Assembly (NCBI GenBank): GCA_030141605.1
Contig: JAQGDQ010000068.1
Coordinates: 1-64,000 of the forward strand
DNA from: Tubiluchus corallicola
Taxonomy: Eukaryota; Priapulida; Priapulimorpha; Priapulimorphida; Tubiluchidae
Reading direction: 5' to 3'
Length of the DNA: 64,000 nucleotides
Part shown: positions 1 through 11,505 of the stretch, one piece after another
Numbering within the stretch: position 1 is the stretch's first letter
Layout of the letters: each line of letters opens with the position of its first letter
The notes under the pieces: model-generated
Databases searched by the model: none
What the model saw: only the letters and a program-made list of their open reading frames with translations
What the model was told of the DNA's origin: nothing
Translations under genes and position numbers: made by a program

Positions 1-1934
1 AATGGGTTGACTACAGTCCATTAAGAAGAATGCTAAATTTCTCTTGCACAACACGAGCAGTTTATTAAATGGTTTGAATAAAATGACATGGCTTTAGGAA
101 AATCTGCATGTCTCTTCTTGTGTCTGAGAACTAAACAATGCAGAAACGCAAGGCAAACATGTTTTATGATATCTAAGCACAAAATAAGCCATTTTAAAAC
201 TTAGCATACAAGACACCACAAGCAGTTAAAGATGCTCATTTATATATAACTGCCAGCTTAAAAAGAATTATAGACTTATCACACCCTAAATTACCAACTG
301 AGTATTGATTGTGCAAACTGGACTTTTTACACTCTCGGGTTTAAAGAGTTAATTATGAATGAAAAGAAGGAGACAACAAATCTCATCCAAAACAAACAAC
401 ATCTAATTTGAAAATTATTTCACTTATTTGTTTTGTACTATTGCTTTTCGTTTATACCAGTTTAATAGGACCATGGTAGTACATTCAATTTAAGTCTTAA
501 AGAACATTTAAAAGGCACTAAAATCATTACTCAATGTGGATTAATGCTTAAGTGAACCTTAGAAAGACCTTGGTGTTCATACCATGGTTTACAACTTGTT
601 TTTTTTACTCCATGGCAGCAGTACGTAGAGCTACTCTGCCTGAAAGCCTGCATGTGTGAATTGTACACGCACAGTTTAGTCAATGAGATGCAAAATGCAG
701 TCTATTGGTTAAAAAAGCCTTTTTGGACGTGCTTATGGTCTGGAACACGCCGGTACTTTATCGTCTGTGTATTCTGAAGAAAACGCATAGCTACAAACAC
801 AAACGTAAGTTTGATAGCTTGCTTACTGGCTGATAGCTAATTTGTTAGTCTGTTGGTCGGTCAGTGTTTCATTTTTTAGAATGTTTTGGGGCTTAAATTT
901 TGTGAACATTACTGCGTAATTCATACACGTTACGAACACTTCAGGTTGCATTAGAGTTAATGGGTCATGTAATATCCTTTCACCTGCCTATTAGTAACTT
1001 CGCACGCAACGATCAGTTTGAGCGCAAGTATTCTATGTTTGAGAGTCACGCGAACCAAAATTTGTGTCTATGAAAAGTTGTCTGCTCTAAAATTATCGGC
1101 TTTTATGCACTCAACGACTTGTTAGAGCTGAATAAGGAATGGTCGTTAAAATATTCTGTGGAATAAATTAGGTTCCCAGATCATAGTGTTAAAAAAATTA
1201 AAAGTTTTAGCAGTTATTCACTTTTACAGTTTAAGAACTTCTCAAAGCCAAGCAATCGAACAAGAATCTGATATTTGCAGCAGACGCATTCTGCTCAATC
1301 TAATACTGTGTTACCGCATTATGAACTTTTAAACAAGTTTTTCCGCAATAAAGTTTCCGGCAAGAACTAATATTTCTTACAATCTCTTGGACTTCCTGTA
1401 ATTTTAAATCTCAGTGGTATCCAAGCTACGTATTCTACCTTTTGATTGATTTGGCTTTAGACATTCTGCCCGTGGAAAATTACCTGTTTACAGACTTCGA
1501 ACTGAAGACAACGAAATTAAGGAAAACGAGCAAAACAAAAAAGCAGACCTTTTCATGCAACATTGCAACATTGATTTCACTTTCGTTTTCCCAAATTAAC
1601 CCGTTTCTGAGACTGCGCTTTTGACATCTAGCAGAAAATGCTTCATTGCTTGATGAGTTTTTGTATAAAGAGAAACCTTTGAACGTGGTTATTATAAATC
1701 ATTTCTTAATGTCACCTTTGCAAGACAGTTTGTAAAGCGAAAATATGATAAAGTCTCGCGAGCAAAGTCTTTTTTAAAACTACAGTGACACTGTCAGTCA
1801 AATCGACAGAAAAATGCGAGGACAAAAATACGTATATATGCATAATTGGGCCTACTTTAGCTTTTCATTTGTGCTATACTGAATGAGTTATTCCAGCAGC
1901 CTTCCTACAAAACGTTGACGTTAACATAGCTTTA
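1..1934. other. No gene or repeat recognised
   Basis: AT-rich sequence with stops in all frames. The only open frame over 60 codons has no family resemblance. Confidence 0.5.
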
Positions 1935-2460
1935 ATTAAAGCACAAGAAAACACTCCACTTACATAAAGCGTAAAAATTCGTCTTGAAATTTTATATCAC
2001 TTACATGCTACCTTTTTGCATACAAGGCTTGCATCGACTGTAGCGCTGTATAAAATATGTAAATTTAAACTCCCGCGGTGACCGTTAGACCCAACCATTT
2101 TTACGATAAGTCATTTGAAACCAGTTTAGATAACATTGTGTAAAGTTTGAAAAAATAATCAGAGCATTCGTAGCGCACATGTCAGTAACTAAGTAAAATT
2201 TTAAATTACTGTATCTAGTCAATAAGATCAAAAGTACGTTTTTGGTTAATGAGTGGTGCACCCTGGAGGCGAGTCAACGACATTTTACCAATTGGTGAAA
2301 GCATTTTAAATAAGACGTCATGTAATAGTGCGGCTGGAACAGTATTACGCGAGATTTAAAATGAAAACAAACAAAAAATCGTTTCAATGCTAGTACGATA
2401 TACGCACAAAACTGCTATAAAGTAATATAATTTTTAAGGCGATTGTTCTGAAACCTAGAA
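1935..2460 (+). repeat. Dispersed repeat family R1, copy A
   Basis: This roughly 520-bp segment matches 48205-48845 in the same direction and 60421-60955 in the opposite one. Shared landmarks are CACTTACATAAA, GTTTAGATAACATTG, AAGTTTGAAAAAATAA, AGAGCATTC, AAGTAAAATTTTAAAT, CACCCTGGAGG, ACATTTTACCAATTGG and AATATAATTTTTAAGGCGAT. Relative to copy B it lacks about 130 bp near 2310. No element type was recognised and no coding sequence can be trusted. Confidence 0.85.
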
Positions 2461-3238
2461 ATCCTTTAGAAATCACAGCTGTTTTCAATTGTAAACTAAT
2501 CTGTCGCGTGACAAGGTTTAAATAATTATCAGTTTTTTGCAATATTACTGATGATTTGGTTTTTGATAAGTACATCTCTATTTAAGAGTGCACTGAGTTA
2601 TACTGTAAGGCCGCGTGCTGACAATATGCTAGCTATGCTGCCACTGATTCTAGCAATTATTTTACTTAGTTAAAACATGATAGGCAAGTTCATTTGAGTT
2701 AACGGGATAAATTATGCTGAGACTAGCTCCACTTCCATTACAAACAAATTCATTAAAATTTATTCAAATTGAAACTGTGTCAACATATCTAACAGAATGT
2801 AATTAATTATGCTCCTTCTTTCTGTTTAACTGCTAATGAAATGATAATAGCTGCTTCGTTTAAACTTTGTTCGCCAATGTCAAATCATGAATCATGTATA
2901 TACAGTTTGCTTGGAAGCCTTATCTATTTAGCATGCGTAGCGAGTGCTGTTACTGAGTAGTAGGTGACGCAAATTTCAGAAACTCAAAGAAGCAATGATG
3001 AAACAATTTCGCTATATTTGCACAAAGAAATAGTGTTTGCATAATGAGGCTGTTTTGCTATTTTACTGCAGAAAGATTCTCTCGTAGTCTGAGGAAAACT
3101 AAGCTTGTCAAACGTTCTAAGTTTTCTAACTGCAGCTGGATTAGTTAGAAAGATTTAGCTTTGGTTGCTTGCACAGTATAAATTATGCACTTAGAATGCC
3201 GTGATAATTCGAATGAATACCTTTAGATTTTCGTAATG

Positions 3239-3428
3239 ACGAAAAAAAAAGAAGAAGAAAGAGACGAAGAAGAAGTAGAAGAAAGAGCACAGCCACCGCT
3301 TCCGCCAAAACCAGCAAAACCACCACCACCACTACCACTACCAGTACCACCACCACCACCACCACCACCACCACCACCACCAACGCACCACCACCACCAC
3401 CACCGCCGCCGCCCCCACCACCACCACA
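3239..3428 (+). repeat. GAA-rich tract followed by (CCA)n microsatellite
   Basis: Purine-rich GAA/AAG sequence to 3290, then almost pure CCA to 3428 with a short CCG interruption. Its poly-Pro, poly-Gly and poly-Val readings in three frames are artefacts of the triplet. Confidence 0.93.
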
Positions 3429-3889
3429 GGGTCAGCGTCAACGTCAGCATTAACAAAAGATCTACAGTTAGTATTGGCCCCCTAGTTACTGCCTTTTATT
3501 AGAATGGTGAAGTAATTAAAATTCGAAAAGACAACACGACGTGACAATAGACGAAATAGTTTTGCGGGTTGAAATTGAATTAAGCTCTCTTCTGCGCTAA
3601 AAATAGCGATCACGTACAATAAATCAGTTTAAATGGAATTCGTAGAGGTGATCGTGGGTTCATACTTCTGTGGATACTCGCCAGATAAACAGTCAACTAG
3701 CCAGTTCCTTTTATGTTCATTTCTCAGACAACTGGCTTCTTGTTTTTTTGGCCAACCGAACAACTGACCGGCCGACAAAGTTAGCCAAAATACTAACTAC
3801 AAAGCAGCCAACAGCTAGTGACCAATTTAAACCAATAAAATTCTAGCAACCAACTAACAAATTAGCGGCTAAGCGGTATGTCAATCATC

Positions 3890-4350
3890 CATCTTCTAGA
3901 TAAGTTAACTGGTCAGTTCGCTAATTAGCCAATAAACCAATCAACCAACCAACCAACCAACCAACCAACCAACCAACCAACCAACCAACCAACCAACCAA
4001 CCAACCAACCAACCAATCAACCAACCAACCAACCAACCACCAGCCAGCCAGCCAACTAGCTGGCCGACCATCCAACCGGGCGACCGACCGACCGATCAAT
4101 CAACCACACAACCAATCAGCCAGCCAACCAACCAACTCACTAACGAACCTACCAACCAACCGATCAACCGAGCAATCAATCCATCCATCCATCCATACAC
4201 CATCCATCCATCCATCCATCCATCCATCCATCCATCCATCCACCGACCAACCGGCCGACCGACCGACCGAACAATCAGCCAACCAACCAACCGACCAACC
4301 AATCAATCAATCAAACAAACAGCTAGCCAGCCAGCTGGGCAACCAACCAA
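3890..4350 (+). repeat. (CCAA)n and (CATC)n tetranucleotide arrays
   Basis: CCAA array at about 3930-4040, CATC array at about 4178-4241, separated and flanked by degenerate CCGA/CCAA/CAAT words that reach back to about 3715. Confidence 0.93.
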
Positions 4351-6616
4351 AAGACGTTGTTTTATGAATCCTAAACCTTAGCACCCTGTACCTCAGTGCC
4401 TATGATCTCAGTGCCAACAACTTGGTGTCCGCATCTTTCACATCCAGAACATGCGCTCTTGTCCACGTTGTGTTAACATAGTTGCGGACTCAGCACTTTC
4501 AGAAATAGCAGGACTTCGAATTTCGCCATTCATCATTGCCTCATGACAGATTAATTAATACATATCAGCGTTCTTGTATTCATATAATTTAATTTGTGGC
4601 AATTTCGCAAGAAATGCAGTTTCAGACTGGCTGATTTGTATTTTAATTTCCTCAGAAATCTTTCTGTTATTAATCAGACCAGCACCAGATGTAAAAGACA
4701 GTGGCTACATTCTTGCACAGCAAGTGTTTAAAATTATAATAAGTGCTTTAAAATAATTTTTCATTGAGTATTTTGCTATTGTTTGTATAAATTTTATTCC
4801 AATTATTAATTATCAATAATTTCATTTTAAGCTAGTTAATTAATGAATGTTAATTATTAAATCGTTGAAACCAATTAACCAGAAAAAAGAAATGTGAAAA
4901 AGGTCGGGACTGGACCTTGATTTGAACTGGGGACGATTGCAAGTTTGAATGTTATCACATAAAACATTGAATTTCAAATCTGATTTAAATCTTCTGCTTA
5001 AACGTCTTTAAATTTCCTTTAGAAAACAGTAGTAGTCTTCTCTGCTTTCGAAACTTAAGACTGTTTTATTCCATCATTAAAACGTTTTTACGTTTCAATG
5101 CTCAGATTAAATTATTATGGCCAAGAACATAGTACCCAGTATACACTCAAGAACGGTTGCTTTGAGAAACGCCAACTACAGTATTTTTGTACAGTATTTT
5201 GCCATTAATGGTAAAACCTTCGTCAATGGACATTATTGGCAAATATAACAAAAGAGCTGATCCTAGACAAAATTGCCTCAGATAAACGCACTCTATGTGC
5301 TTTCATCTGTCACGCGAAGTTCTCTCTGATAGACGAAAGATTGTGATGTTATCATCAACGCTACGGCTGTCTGATGGCTTAGCGCGAATCTTTACAGATG
5401 TTTCTCCCCAATTGATCGGAAAGCCGGAGCAAATCTCGGTTAAGAAACGACGCTATTCGCGAGGCTATTACCTTGTAATGATATAGGTATCACTGTGTCA
5501 ATTGAAAAATGTCGAGCTATCCGACAACCTATTATTAGCGTGTAATTTAAGATATGTAAATCTTAGCTAACCAAGATTCGGACTGCCAACTAAAGAATTC
5601 TGTCATGTAACGAGTTATTACTGAGGCCCTACATCTAATAAAATTGGTTTCCCAGCTAAGGTGTTAAACGATAAACTCACAGCCATTGTTATAACGTTCA
5701 AAATTCCGGTAAATCTGCTATTATAGTCAGAAATATTTCTAGTAGCTCTTTCCCGAAAGAAGCAAATATGCGTTTTTCTATTCTAAATTTAAGCGCTTAT
5801 ATATCACGAATATGTGAGGCTTCAAAATATTAAATAATTATTGGCTTGTTAAATGGTTCTGATGAACAACCATTTTTCTGCGCGGCCTGTCATATTATAG
5901 ATATTCGGTCAGAATGTTGATTGCGACATAATGATATGCATTTTTATTGCCACGTGCAAATCTTGAATTTAGAAATGGACTGAAATTTACAAGAATTAAT
6001 AACCTCCTTATTTTCAAAACAATCAATAAGCGTTGGAAAGGACGTTAAGGACCTTACTTTTAAACCTGTCTTCTTTGGAGAACTTTGTTTATAAGTAGCT
6101 TTTTCATGTCCAATGTTTTAATAAGACATACAACATGCCTGATTTGTGTTCGTACACAGGTCCACTTTCGAACTTTTTGTATTTCTATATATTCTTATGG
6201 CCTAGTTTTGTTTTATTTCAGGAATTTAAGAATTGCGGATAGATAAGGATTTTTTGTTGCTTACAAGAATGTAGTATTGAATACTGATATTAATCTACAG
6301 CGAGTTGGGCTGTATGATAATATAAATACAATTAATTCCGCAAATCGGTAGAAATGATTCAAGTCGACGTCCGCTAATGAGCATTGACTCCATATTCGGC
6401 GTTCACTAATTTCTTGTAGTGCGTTAGTTGAAAGCAGGCTAGTGAACGTAAGTTGATAACACTCCAATAGAGCTTCAGTAAATTTTTCCAAGTGAATTTA
6501 AGTTAACTTGTCAACTTAAAAGGGAAGTAACAACGAGAAAAAGGAGTTGAATTTTTATAATTGGATGGCTCCATGGAATTCAGAATACAATGCTTTTCTT
6601 TCTTTTTCTAATCCCC
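4351..6616. other. No gene recognised
   Basis: AT-rich, no coding signal. A weak B-box-like GTTCAAATC (minus strand, about 4923-4931) hints at an old SINE head but lacks a credible A box. Confidence 0.45.
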
Positions 6617-6764
<148 letters not shown>

Positions 6765-7279
6765 CTAGATCATTCTTACCTGTCTCTCTTCTTATTTCTT
6801 CTAAAAGCAATCGCACTAGAGTTATCTTGCGTCTCTGTTAACATTCTAAAAACCTTCAATGCATTGAATTTGCGAGTAAGATATTATTACTCCTCGCGGC
6901 ACATTCTTTATTGCATATTCTGTATTGCAATTCACAGTGTCGTACGCAACATTGATTTTCTGTTGTGTCAATTTTATGGACTCAGATTATTTTGTAAACA
7001 TATTTTATTCTGTCTGGGTCGTGGTGAGATGCAATTTCGATGAAACGTTTTGATTCGCTAAACTACCCAATAAAATATTATTGCCTGATAGCTAAACGAG
7101 AAGAAAATTGTTCTGATACCTTCGATAAAACTTTACATTTTCCTGGCATTCAGTTATACGCAGAAGTGTGAACGCGTAACAGCTTTTCGACAATAATAAG
7201 TAAATCTCCCTTCAAATTATTGTAGTGAGGTTCGCACCAGCGAATGACTGAGAAAAGTCCGTCGTTGGTGCATTGCTGT

Positions 7280-7665
7280 GGTGTTTATGTAGTTGCAAAT
7301 GTTGTCGTTGGTACTGCTGAGGTCATTGCGTTGTAGTTGTCGTCGCACTTGCTGTTTTTGCTACTGCTTCTGCGGTTGCTGCTGGCTGATGGTTGACTTT
7401 TGGTTGTTGATCCTAGTTTATTCCGATCTATTGCTGCTGTTGTTGTTGTTTTTGCTGTTGCTGCTATTGCTGTTGTTGTTGCAGTAGTTGCCGCTGTCGT
7501 TGCTAATGATGATTGTGGTGCTGGTGTTGTTGTTGTGTCGTTGTCGTCATCATCGATGTTGTCGTCGCTGCTTCTGCTGCTAAGATTGACGGTGGTGCTG
7601 TTGTTGTTGTTGTCGTTGCAGTTACTGTCGTTGCTGCTGCTGCGGCTGCTATTATTAATCGATTG
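7280..7665 (+). repeat. Imperfect TTG/GCT triplet-rich tract
   Basis: Nearly 400 bp of degenerate GTT, GCT and GTC triplets. All three frames stay open on the plus strand for stretches, giving poly-Val/Ala or poly-Leu readings. No family resemblance, so a decayed microsatellite is the best call. Confidence 0.8.
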
Positions 7666-9062
7666 ACAGCATGGTAATGTTAATCCTGATGGTGTTATGT
7701 AGACTGTGAAACTCCATCAGCTCTGCCACGTGTAAATAATGTTAAGCTTGGTTGAGTAAGACACGCCATGCATACAAAGAGTCATAGAAATAGTCTGTAA
7801 CTTGACGATGTATAACGATTTCAATGCTTTTACATGTACATCCCATGGCCAATCTTTGTCTGTTTACACGTTTTGTATCAGCAGGACGATTTTTCTTCTG
7901 GTTCAAAGAAGAGCAAACAAACATTCAGTAGTCTAATAAGTACTGAAAAAAGAAATACAACTCTTATTACAGTAATTCGAGATCGTTTTAGTTGGCTAGA
8001 AGTAGTTTAGGTTACTGCTTAACAAAAAGTTCTGCAGTAAATGAACCAGAATCAATTTATTCAGTCAATAAGGAATAAGGAGAAGATGTGGTCGAAACTT
8101 GCGAGGCAGAGGTACAAGGGTGCAGCACAATCTGCTCCTGTAGGCAGGGGTGCAGGGCTTGAGCAAAAAGGCGTCAGATTAAAATCAAAAGGGAGAAATG
8201 ATTTTTTCCCTGTCAACCGCAAATTGTAAAGTTTATTAGCAAAATAATATTTCCCACATCAACATTATTCAAAACATAAGTACAAAATGAAATATTAAAA
8301 TAAATTCTGTGAAAATTGTAAACACAGGAGACCCAAGAAGAACAAGGTGCTAATTATAGGGCGGCAAATAATCACAGTCAAGAAATAATCAGTAATTGTA
8401 CAATAAAAAGGAAAACGTATGACACCATATTTGCATGCAACTAAAATAAAATGAAACGATCACGTTTAATTATCTAACAATTATCATTTTAATTGATTTT
8501 TAAATCTAGGTGGTTAAGGCAGTCCTTTCTGGTGTCAATTCGTTCCAAATAATAGGAACCACGACGATATTTTGTAGAAAATTTGCGAAGATTAGAACAA
8601 CATTTAGCAGGATGAGAAGTATTTAAATGTTCCAATTATTTAAAAAAATAGAGCAACATTTAAAAAAATATTTGTCCCTGAAGTGGACATCATATCTCCA
8701 ATTACGCGTTTTATGTGCAATTTAGACAGCCGCGATGAGTAATTACTTAACATACAATATTACAATGTTTGCAATAAGGCAGAATTAAGCCAATGATACA
8801 CGGTCGCTCTATACATGCCCGCACGGCAAGACTCCCGGGCGGCGGATGTCGAAAAATCTGATACACGGTCTGTGTAGAAGAGAGCGCGGCAGTAATGACG
8901 GCCTCACAGGCAAAAATTTTGCCGCCATTTAGTTTTGGTACTTCTGGAAATTAGATCTATAATCAGCAGTTATTTTGTGGATTATCTTGTTTTTTAAGCT
9001 GTTGAGTCACTACAGCGTGGAGTAAGGACTATATAGACATTGAAGTTAATTAAGAATTGGAC

Positions 9063-9676
9063 ATGGAAAATTTGCGTCTATCAAGTGCTGCTGTCATTTC
9101 AATATTGGCTTTACGCAGATTAAAAAGGAAAAGGCAACGGAAAAATCGTACTTGTTAGACAAAAAAGTGGTTACAGCAGCGTGTTTTTCAGGGTGCATAT
9201 TTAGATTTATTGACTGAACTCAGGGATACAGGTCCTTGGTCTTATAGACATTTTCTAAGAATTTGATTCGATATTTGCTGAATATTTGCTGAATTAATGG
9301 ATATGATCAGCGTGGAAATTAAAAAACAGGACACGAACATGAGAGCTTGCATTATTCTACGTTATTTAGCTACAGGAGCCAGGGCCTATTTCAGGGGGGG
9401 GGGAGTGGGGATACTTCGAGAGGGCCTCACACGCCCCACTTCCCCGGGCCTCGCTTAGGCTGAAATAGGCCCTGACAGAAGCTAGTTTTTCTGACTTGCA
9501 GTGCATACTTCGCTTTCACAGAACAATTATTGGCCAGTCAGTTCCAGAAACGTGTCGAGCTGTAACTACAATGGCCTAGTACAGCGTTTTTAATTATGCA
9601 TATCATTTCCCAATACAAGTTGCGGGAAAAGTAAAAAACAATGCTGGAATACTGATCTCTGATTGGATGAAACGCT
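9063..9676 (+). pseudogene. PIF/Harbinger transposase fragment (N-terminal part, broken)
   Basis: From the ATG at 9063 the reading resembles the N-terminal half of Harbinger-type DDE transposases. Examples are QQRVFQGAYLDLLTEL, then DTNMRACIILRYLATG, SFSDLQCILRF and SVPETCRAVTT. In the family this part precedes the DDE catalytic core. Frameshifts and stops interrupt it (after about codon 30 and around 9265-9300), and a 95-bp insertion splits LATG from ASFSD. The DDE core (the GAIDG region and onward) is missing. It is a relic and does not encode a working enzyme. Confidence 0.75.
9380..9474. mobile_element. 95-bp hAT-like miniature element nested in the Harbinger relic
   Basis: The inverted ends are CAGGGCCTATTTCAG and its exact complement CTGAAATAGGCCCTG. 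The flanks are near-identical 8-bp duplications, ACAGGAGC (9372-9379) and ACAGAAGC (9475-9482). An 8-bp duplication and CAGGG ends are hallmarks of hAT elements. The interior is a G-run, then GC-rich sequence. Removing it, with one flank copy, restores the transposase frame across LATG/ASFSD, which shows that the insertion came after the host element. Confidence 0.88.
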
Positions 9677-9945
9677 TTGGCCGGCCGGCGTACAAAATAG
9701 AACTCACTTCTATTTTAGGGCGGCTGTTGTCTTCACGGTCACTTCGATAAATTCCGTGTATCATCTTTCATTTGAAATTAATGTAGTCTAATTTCGGCGG
9801 TCATTTTAACACAGCCGACGTTGGCCGGTTTGTGTATTTTGGCGGTCGTGTATCATTAGCTTTAGTGATGCATACAATAGCGGCAATGAATGTCTAACCT
9901 TGATATTATTCCACCATTTTTGAAATTTTGGAAGGAGTTACCCGT

Positions 9946-9990
9946 AACCCTAACCCTAACCCTAATCCTAATCCTAATCCGCTTCACGAA
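9946..9990 (-). repeat. Telomere-like tract (CCCTAA/TCCTAA units), left arm
   Basis: About seven hexamers: CCCTAA units, then TCCTAA variants. The complement is TTAGGG/TTAGGA. It lies near the left end of the fold-back element and is interstitial, not a chromosome end, because ordinary sequence continues on both sides. Confidence 0.85.
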
Positions 9991-10668
9991 GTAATTTTTT
10001 GTGTGGAGTATTGTAAACTTCAGCCGAAATTTTATTTGCAATTAATGAAAGACACATTTTCATTAGTCAAATCCCCGAGAAATTTAATCTGATCTCTCAA
10101 TCTTTACTCAATCTGATCTACTTAATCTAACTTATTTGATCTGATCTAGTCTGGTAATTATTGATTTTGGATCATTCTTTTTACCACAAAATATCACAAA
10201 TTTAGTTTTTTAACATTGAAGGAGAGTTTGTTAACTTAGCAACAAAACAAAACGTGGAGTTTACATTATTTCCTTTTATATAAGCTGTGTGATTAACCGT
10301 ATCTAAATTAGCAAGGGTTCGGTCATCATTAAACTGATGGCTAAACTTTATAATTCCCCACACACAAGAAATTAGAAATTTTGTTTTGTTGCTTTTAAAG
10401 TTAACAACCTCTGCTTGAATGTTAAGAAAACTACATTTTTGATATTTTGTGGTAAAAAATATGATCCAAAATTGCTATTACAATCAACAATGCCAGGCTA
10501 GATCAAATTCGGTAAGTCAGATTAAATAGATCAGAATACGTAGATTAAGTAGATCAGGTTAAATTTCTTGCGGTGTTGACAAATGAAAATGTCTTTCATT
10601 AATTGCAAATAAAATTTCAGCAAAAGTTTACAATTCCCCCCACACAAGAAGGTAGTCCGCGAGGCGGA

Positions 10669-10768
10669 TTAGAATTAGGGTTACGATTAGGATTAGGGTT
10701 AGCGTTAGGGTTAGGATTAGGTATAGGATTAGTGCTGGATTAGAGATAGAATTAGGCTAAGGTTATAG
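10669..10768 (+). repeat. Degenerate telomere-like tract (TTAGGG/TTAGGA units), right arm
   Basis: Units such as TTAGGG, TTAGGA and TTAGCG follow one another, becoming degenerate towards 10768. It is the inverted counterpart of the tract at 9946-9990 but longer, so the array has expanded or contracted in one arm. Confidence 0.8.
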
Positions 10769-10816
10769 TTAGGCGGGATATTTATATTGTGTGGGGAATT
10801 GTAAACTCCTTCCAAA

Positions 10817-11505
10817 CTGATTTGCAATTTCATCAGGATCACTAGGAGTTCCATTGGTTTTTTTATACTCGGGGAAAGGATATTACATTCAATTTTTTTA
10901 TTTATTGTCGTTTTAATAACTTTCCAATTTTTTTATTAGATGTATTAGCACGGACTTGTTGCGTTCCCATATCTATGTTAGTTTATTCTCCAAAAATACA
11001 AATTTTCTGTAGTCTACAATGACTACATCTACAAATCTACTGAAATAAAAGTGCTAGAAAATAAGTGCTACAGATTACTACTTACACTAAAAAGCTAAAA
11101 ATGCATACATACATTGTTGGTCCAATATTGAGTCGAGAAAAAGCCAGAATGTCAGTAAAAGGTAGCAGTATAATTATAAGTCAAATTTTTAAATGTAACA
11201 AAGACGTGTGTACATGACAAGTTCCACCTATACAATGTCAGAGTAGAAAAAGAGTCTAGAGGTTGAGCTACAGTCTAATATATTGTGGCTTCTAATGCAT
11301 GTACTACCTTGAGAAGAGGTAATGGACCAAAACATTTGCACCTGCAACATATGTTTATTCTGCTTTCCTCAAAAATGAAGTTAGTTTATTTCTGTATTGA
11401 TTACAGTGATTCACTTTGAGTAGGTCCCGTCTTTGCAATTTTTTATAAAGTTTATTGTTGGCTCGGATATAAGACTTAAAGCCTACAGTTAGCCAAGATT
11501 TGCTA
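10817..11505 (-). pseudogene. LINE (non-LTR retrotransposon) fossil, segment just before the reverse transcriptase
   Basis: Read on the minus strand, 11505 down to about 11363 gives one open frame: KSWLTVGFKSYIRANNKLYK, then a segment ending RNKLTSFLRKAE. This is the characteristic stretch between endonuclease and reverse transcriptase in Jockey/CR1/L2-like LINEs. About 400 bp further on (10940-10820) the LINE resumes with WKVIKTTINKK and then, after frame changes, NGTPSDPDEIANQF. The intervening stretch is longer than the family's usual spacing and is probably a later insertion. The fossil stops where the fold-back element begins. Only fragments remain and it is inactive. Confidence 0.75.

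Larger units (their letters stand above)
8788..9861 (+). mobile_element. Decayed PIF/Harbinger-type DNA transposon
   Basis: The ends are inverted: AGCCAATGATACACG at 8788 and the complement of AGCTAATGATACACG ending at 9861. Both ends are flanked by the 3-bp duplication TTA (8785-8787 and 9862-9864), the classic target of this superfamily. GC-rich subterminal segments repeat TGATACACGG at 8859 and inverted near 9760. Inside is a broken transposase relic and a nested 95-bp element. At 1074 bp it is far shorter than an autonomous Harbinger and lacks the catalytic half, so it cannot move by itself. Confidence 0.85.
9927..10816. mobile_element. 890-bp fold-back element with telomere-like tracts in both arms
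   Basis: The two halves are imperfect inverted copies over almost the whole length. TTTGGAAGGAGTT at 9927 mirrors AACTCCTTCCAAA ending at 10816. Landmarks shared by both arms include ATTTTATTTGCAATTAATGA (10029-10048; complement near 10596-10616), a row of CTAATCTGA/GATCTACTTAATC boxes, and ACCACAAAATATC. The unpaired centre is about 10270-10340. Each arm has a stretch of TAACCC/TAATCC units near its outer end. No coding capacity was seen. The family is unknown to me; the exact ends and target duplication are uncertain. Confidence 0.8.

Noticed and set aside
9946-9990. Telomere or chromosome end
   Set aside because: The tract is short, degenerate, mirrored at 10669-10768 and flanked by ordinary sequence.
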